The notes beneath the pieces were generated by a model, which was not told where the DNA came from, did no database searches, and saw only the letters and a list, made by a program, of their open reading frames with translations. A program made the position numbers and the translations under genes. Positions 32,465 through 35,775 of a DNA stretch of 35,775 bases are shown in pieces. Source of the DNA: Lentzea aerocolonigenes (GTDB lineage: Bacteria; Actinomycetota; Actinomycetes; Mycobacteriales; Pseudonocardiaceae); the NCBI RefSeq assembly GCF_000955955.1, contig NZ_JYJG01000261.1, forward strand, positions 1-35,775, read 5' to 3'. The stretch's first letter is position 1. Every line of letters starts with the position of its first letter.

Positions 32465-33078
32465 GGTGGCTGCTCCCGATCGGCCCGGCCGCGGTCGCCG
32501 TCCTGCGCCTGATCCTCCCGTACGACACCACCGACGACACGGCCACCATGCTGCAGAAAGCCCAGGAACACCCCGACGCCATGAACTGGGTGATCTGGCT
32601 CGGCTTCGCCGGCATGCTGACCCTCGCGCCCGCCGTCATCTGGATCGCGCGCCACATCCGCGACCAAGCACCGAAGACCACCACCGCGGCCGCCGTCCTG
32701 CTCGTCCCGGCGTACGTGTCGCTCGGCCTGCTCGTGGCACAGGACGCGGCCGCGCTGGACGGCCACACCATCACCCACCCCGCCCTCGAGACCGCGGCCT
32801 GGATCTTCGTCGCGGGCCACGTGATCGGCACGGTCCTGCTGGGCATCGCGATGTGGCACGCGGGCCTGCCGAAGTGGGCAGCGGCGGCCACCGCGATCTC
32901 CCAGCCGCTGCACCTCGTCGCCGCGGTGATCATCGTGAGTCACGGGCTCGACTTCGTGGCGTGGGGGCTGAACGCGGTGGCGTTCGCGGTGGTGGCCCGA
33001 AATTTCGGACCTGACAAGGCGTCACGCGAAGGCAACACACTGTTCGGAAGGGCAGCCGGTTTGTCGCGTTCGGCCTAG
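32461..33078 (+). CDS. Six-helix membrane protein, unknown function
   Basis: A 205-residue protein with about six membrane segments. The first is LLPIGPAAVAVLRLILPY; the next is NWVIWLGFAGMLTLAPAVIWI; later ones include the histidine-containing GHVIGTVLLGIAMWHAG and PLHLVAAVIIVSHGLDFVAW. The conserved-looking His residues in membrane helices are notable, but no family assignment is made. The ATG at 32461 overlaps the upstream stop as ATGA; in-frame starts further upstream would run through the preceding gene. A hairpin or tandem operator region lies 40 bases after the stop. Confidence 0.82.
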   Translation: MRWLLPIGPAAVAVLRLILPYDTTDDTATMLQKAQEHPDAMNWVIWLGFAGMLTLAPAVIWIARHIRDQAPKTTTAAAVLLVPAYVSLGLLVAQDAAALDGHTITHPALETAAWIFVAGHVIGTVLLGIAMWHAGLPKWAAAATAISQPLHLVAAVIIVSHGLDFVAWGLNAVAFAVVARNFGPDKASREGNTLFGRAAGLSRSA

Positions 33079-33117
33079 TTGGAAGCCATCTTCACCGATT
33101 CGTTTGTACCGGAAATC

Positions 33118-33149
33118 CTGAAACCGGTTTCGCGCGGAACCGGTTTCAG
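33118..33149. promoter_or_regulatory. Two tandem GAAACCGGTTTC-type palindromes (LacI-like) that also form a 12-bp hairpin
   Basis: GAAACCGGTTTC (33120-33131) is a perfect 12-bp palindrome; GGAACCGGTTTC (33136-33147) repeats it with one change, centres 16 bases apart. A third degenerate core, TACCGGAA (33107-33114), lies 15 bases further up. Central-CG palindromes of this kind are typical LacI-family operators. Together the first two give perfect 12-base arms (CTGAAACCGGTT with AACCGGTTTCAG, loop 33130-33137), so the element could also act as a terminator for the upstream gene, although no T-run follows. Confidence 0.6.
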
Positions 33150-33159
33150 CTAGAAACTG

Positions 33160-33173
33160 TGAGAGCGCTCCCA
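33160..33173. promoter_or_regulatory. CebR-like operator upstream of the GH3 gene
   Basis: TGAGAGCGCTCCCA differs at one base from TGGGAGCGCTCCCA, the box known for the cellobiose repressor CebR in Streptomyces. It lies 37 bases upstream of the ATG of a beta-glucosidase-type gene, exactly the expected target. The regulator gene is not in the window. Confidence 0.75.
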
Positions 33174-33210
33174 CGAACGCTGCCGCCGCACGAGCCCTCT
33201 CGGAGACCAC

Positions 33211-35442
33211 ATGGATCGCGACGACGTGCCCTACCTCGACGCCACGCTGCCCACCACACAGCGGGTCACCGACCTCCTGACCCGCATGACACTGGCCGAG
33301 AAGGTCGGTCAGATGATGCAGCTGGACTCGAGGGAGGACCTGGACGACCACGTGCTGCGCAAGCACGTCGGCTCGATCCTGCACACTTCGCCGGAACGGG
33401 TCCTGCGCGCGCACGACCTCACGACGCGGACAAGGCTCCAAGTCCCCCTGCTCATCGCCGAGGACTGCATCCACGGCCACTCGTTCCACGAAGGCGCCAC
33501 GATCTTCCCGACGCAGCTGGGCATGGCCGCGACGTGGGATCCGCAGCTGGTCGAGCAGGTCGCGCGGGTCACCGCGAAGGAAGCTTCAGCCACCGGCGTG
33601 CACTGGACGTTCTCGCCGGTGCTGTGCATCGCCCGGGACCTGCGCTGGGGCCGCGTGGACGAGACGTTCGGCGAGGACCCGGTGCTGATCGGCGAGCTCG
33701 CGGCCGCCATGGTCCGCGGTTACCAGGGCGACGGGCTCACCGACGAGACCGCCATCCTCGCCACCGCCAAGCACTTCGCCGGCTACTCCGAGACCCAGGG
33801 CGGCCGGGACGCCAGCGAGGCCGACCTGTCGAGGCGCAAGCTCCGGAGCTGGTTCCTGCCGCCGTTCGAACGGGTCGCGAAAGCGGGCTGCGCGACGTTC
33901 ATGCTCGGCTACCAGACCACCGACGGCGTGCCGATCACGGTCAACTCGTGGCTGCTCGACGAGGTCCTGCGCGGCGAGTGGGGTTACACCGGCACGTTGA
34001 TCACGGACTGGGACAACGTCGGCCGCATGGTCTGGGAGCAGAAGCTGCAGCCCGACTACGCCCACGCCGCCGCGGCCGCCGTGAAGGCCGGCAACGACAT
34101 GATCATGACCACCCCGCAGTTCTTCGAGGGCGCTCTTCAGGCCGTCGAGGAGGGGTTGCTCGACGAGAAGGACCTCGACCAGGCCGTCACCCGGATCCTG
34201 ACGCTCAAGTTCGAGCTCGGCCTGTTCGAGAACCCGCGCCGCCCCGACCCCGCGCGCCAGCGGAGCGTCATCAACCACGACGACCACGTGGCGCTGAACC
34301 TGCAGGTCGCGCGCCGGTCGCTCGTCCTGCTGCGCAACGACGGCGTGCTGCCGCTGGCCAAGGGCAAGATCGCCGTCGTCGGCCCGCTCGCCGATGACCC
34401 GCAGACGCAGCTCGGCGACTGGGCGGGTTCGTCCGGCCAGGCCGACTGGCTGCCCAACGGCCAGCCGCGCGACATGATCACCACGATCCTGGACGGGCTG
34501 CGCGAGCTTTCCTCCGACGTCACGTACGCCCGTGGCGCCGACATCCTCACCCTGGAACCGGACCCCGAGGGCGAGACGTTCCCGGACGGCCAGCCGCGTC
34601 CGCGCATCGTGCAGCCCTGCAAGCCGGACGCCCAGCTCATCGCCGAGGCGGTCGCGGCGGCAGACGCGGCCGACTACGTGGTGGCCGTCGTCGGTGACCA
34701 GATCGAACTCGTCGGCGAGGGCCGCTCCACCGCCACGCTCGACCTGATCGGCGGCCAGATCGCGTTGCTGGACGCGTTGGCGGAGACCGGCAAGCCGATG
34801 ATCGTCGTGCTGCTCGCCTCGAAGCCACTGGTGCTGCCGGAATCCGCTCGCAACGCCGCCGCACTGGTGTGGGCCGCGAACCCCGGCATGCAGGGTGGCC
34901 GCGCGATCGCCGAGCTGCTGCACGGCCTGATCGAACCGAGCGGGCGCCTGCCGATCTCGTTCGCCGCGCACGCCGGCCAGCAGCCGACCTACTACAACCA
35001 GATCCGCGGCCAGCACGGCTCGCGCTACGCCGACCTCACGCAGGAGCCGGCGTTCGCCTTCGGCGAGGGCCTGTCGTACACGACGGTCGAGTACGGCGAC
35101 CTGCACGTGGAGACCGCCGTGCTGCGGCCGGACGAGACCGTGCGGGCCTCGATCACGCTGACCAACACCGGATCGCGGCCCGCCCGTGAGACCGTGCAGG
35201 TCTACGTCAGCGACGCCGTCACGTCGGTGAGCTGGGCGGACAAGGAGCTCAAGACGTTCAAGCAGGTCGACCTGGCGCCGGGCGAGTCCGCCAAGGTCGC
35301 GCTGGAGCTGCCCGTGTCCGCCTGCACGATCGTCGACCAGCACGGGTCGCGCGTGGTGGAGCCCGGCGAGTTCGTCCTGCTGGTGGGTCCGAGCTCGAAG
35401 GACCTGCGCCGGGCCGAGTTCACCGTAAAGCCGCAGTTCTGA
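33211..35442 (+). CDS. Glycoside hydrolase family 3, cytosolic beta-glucosidase-like
   Basis: A 743-residue enzyme. The N-terminal GH3 barrel shows LTRMTLAEKVGQMMQ, the substrate-loop motifs ARDLRWGRVDETFGEDP and AKHFAGYSETQGGRD, and the nucleophile Asp266 in LITDWDNVG. The C-terminal sandwich domain follows (VVGDQIELVGEGRSTATLDL, acid/base region), then a fibronectin-III-like end domain (ETVQVYVSDAVTSVSWADKELKTFKQVDLAPGES). There is no signal peptide, so it hydrolyses imported beta-glucosides such as cellobiose, as actinomycete BglC-type enzymes do. Beta-xylosidase activity is possible within the family. A CebR-like box and two LacI-type palindromes upstream support sugar-dependent control. 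The ATG has GGAG five bases before it. Its end overlaps the convergent small gene by 23 bases. Confidence 0.93.
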   Translation: MDRDDVPYLDATLPTTQRVTDLLTRMTLAEKVGQMMQLDSREDLDDHVLRKHVGSILHTSPERVLRAHDLTTRTRLQVPLLIAEDCIHGHSFHEGATIFPTQLGMAATWDPQLVEQVARVTAKEASATGVHWTFSPVLCIARDLRWGRVDETFGEDPVLIGELAAAMVRGYQGDGLTDETAILATAKHFAGYSETQGGRDASEADLSRRKLRSWFLPPFERVAKAGCATFMLGYQTTDGVPITVNSWLLDEVLRGEWGYTGTLITDWDNVGRMVWEQKLQPDYAHAAAAAVKAGNDMIMTTPQFFEGALQAVEEGLLDEKDLDQAVTRILTLKFELGLFENPRRPDPARQRSVINHDDHVALNLQVARRSLVLLRNDGVLPLAKGKIAVVGPLADDPQTQLGDWAGSSGQADWLPNGQPRDMITTILDGLRELSSDVTYARGADILTLEPDPEGETFPDGQPRPRIVQPCKPDAQLIAEAVAAADAADYVVAVVGDQIELVGEGRSTATLDLIGGQIALLDALAETGKPMIVVLLASKPLVLPESARNAAALVWAANPGMQGGRAIAELLHGLIEPSGRLPISFAAHAGQQPTYYNQIRGQHGSRYADLTQEPAFAFGEGLSYTTVEYGDLHVETAVLRPDETVRASITLTNTGSRPARETVQVYVSDAVTSVSWADKELKTFKQVDLAPGESAKVALELPVSACTIVDQHGSRVVEPGEFVLLVGPSSKDLRRAEFTVKPQF

Positions 35443-35707
35443 AGGGTCCTGGGACGATCGTGAGGTAGCGGGGAGGGATCTCCACCGCCTTCGTGATCGC
35501 CCTCTTCACCGCCGGGACGAGGTCCGCGTCGACCAGTGCGACAGCGGGCCTGCCCGGCGAGTCGATCAACATGCTGGCGCCCCTCGCTCCTGCGGCCAGT
35601 GCGGCTTCCACCACCGCGTTCTGCTCCGGATCCGGGTCCTGAACGTGGTGGTACGCGGTCAAAGCCGCCCCGAGATCCCCGCCTTCGTAGACGAACGGCC
35701 GCCCCAC
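35420..35707 (-). CDS. Small protein of unknown function
   Basis: A 95-residue soluble protein that I do not recognise. It is acidic in its first half (YEGGDLGAALTAYHHVQDPDPEQNAVVEAALAAG) and ends with an Ile/Val-rich strand region (AVEIPPRYLTIVPGPFRT). The layout suggests a small alpha/beta domain. The start is GTG at 35707, because GGAGGAG (35714-35720) lies six bases upstream. A TTG at 35749 would extend it by 14 residues, but its new leader would contain that ribosome site. It is convergent with the GH3 gene and overlaps its end. A hairpin lies 43 bases upstream at the window edge. Confidence 0.72.
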   Translation of the reverse strand: MGRPFVYEGGDLGAALTAYHHVQDPDPEQNAVVEAALAAGARGASMLIDSPGRPAVALVDADLVPAVKRAITKAVEIPPRYLTIVPGPFRTAALR

Positions 35708-35750
35708 CTGCTGCTCCTCCCTGCGCACCCGCGTATCAACAACAAGCAAA

Positions 35751-35771
35751 CGATGAAGGGAACCTTCATCG
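35751..35771. repeat. Hairpin-forming inverted repeat at the right edge
   Basis: CGATGAAGG (35751-35759) and CCTTCATCG (35763-35771) form a perfect nine-base stem with a three-base loop GAA. It could terminate a gene lying beyond the window or be a short intergenic repeat. Only four bases follow, so a T-run cannot be judged. Confidence 0.6.
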
Positions 35772-35775
35772 ACCT

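Noticed and set aside
33586..35343. A 585-codon minus-strand frame opposite the GH3 gene
   Set aside because: Antisense shadow; the plus strand carries all GH3 motifs.

Overview
The window is dense, high-GC DNA with frequent GTG/TTG starts, gaps of only a few bases between co-directional genes, and ATGA/GTGA stop-start overlaps. With a Streptomyces-type subtilisin inhibitor, sugar ABC permeases lacking their own ATPase, and a STAND NTPase with WD40 repeats, this points to a filamentous actinomycete. Pseudonocardiales (Lentzea/Saccharothrix/Amycolatopsis-like) is a guess that the sequence alone cannot settle. No rRNA, tRNA, CRISPR array, insertion sequence, phage gene or attachment site was seen, and no gene-free stretch exceeds 300 bases.

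Region 1 (1-5755, minus strand) is a carbohydrate operon read right to left: mandelate-racemase-type sugar-acid enzyme, secreted GH27 alpha-galactosidase-like enzyme with FN3 and CBM35 modules, two ABC sugar permeases, and a GH95 fucosidase-like gene cut by the left edge. The logic appears to be secreted trimming, import, then cytosolic defucosylation. The control region holds a TTGACA promoter, a perfect palindrome (ATCCTATAGGAT) and two LacI-like sites.

Region 2 (5756-9538, plus) is the most interesting gene. It encodes an NLR-like STAND NTPase of about 1260 residues: a short N-terminal RHIM/amyloid-like motif, a trypsin-like domain that seems to have lost its catalytic His, a P-loop NTPase, and about 13-14 WD40 blades. 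It is a candidate immune or regulated-cell-death receptor. A small SRPBCC gene converges on it.

Region 3 (10012-20430, minus) is one 10.4-kb gene for a secreted protein of about 3470 residues. Its N-terminal half is built from diverged beta-rich modules. Its C-terminal part is a very long RTX calcium-binding array organised into higher-order units of about 125 residues.

Region 4 (20607-28348) holds small units. A TetR regulator with a hydroxyacid dehydrogenase lies divergent to a small membrane protein, around two copies of a 14-bp operator and probable leaderless starts. Then come a secreted lipase, a ChaA-type Ca2+/H+ antiporter, an SSI-type protease inhibitor with a strong terminator, a VanY-like carboxypeptidase, and a TetR regulator paired with an unusual multi-membrane protein.

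Region 5 (28558-35775) contains an orphan tatA, a lipoprotein, a two-component system (sensor kinase and NarL-type regulator), a pair of overlapping membrane-protein genes, a cytosolic GH3 beta-glucosidase behind a CebR-like box and two tandem LacI-type palindromes, and a small unknown gene at the right end.
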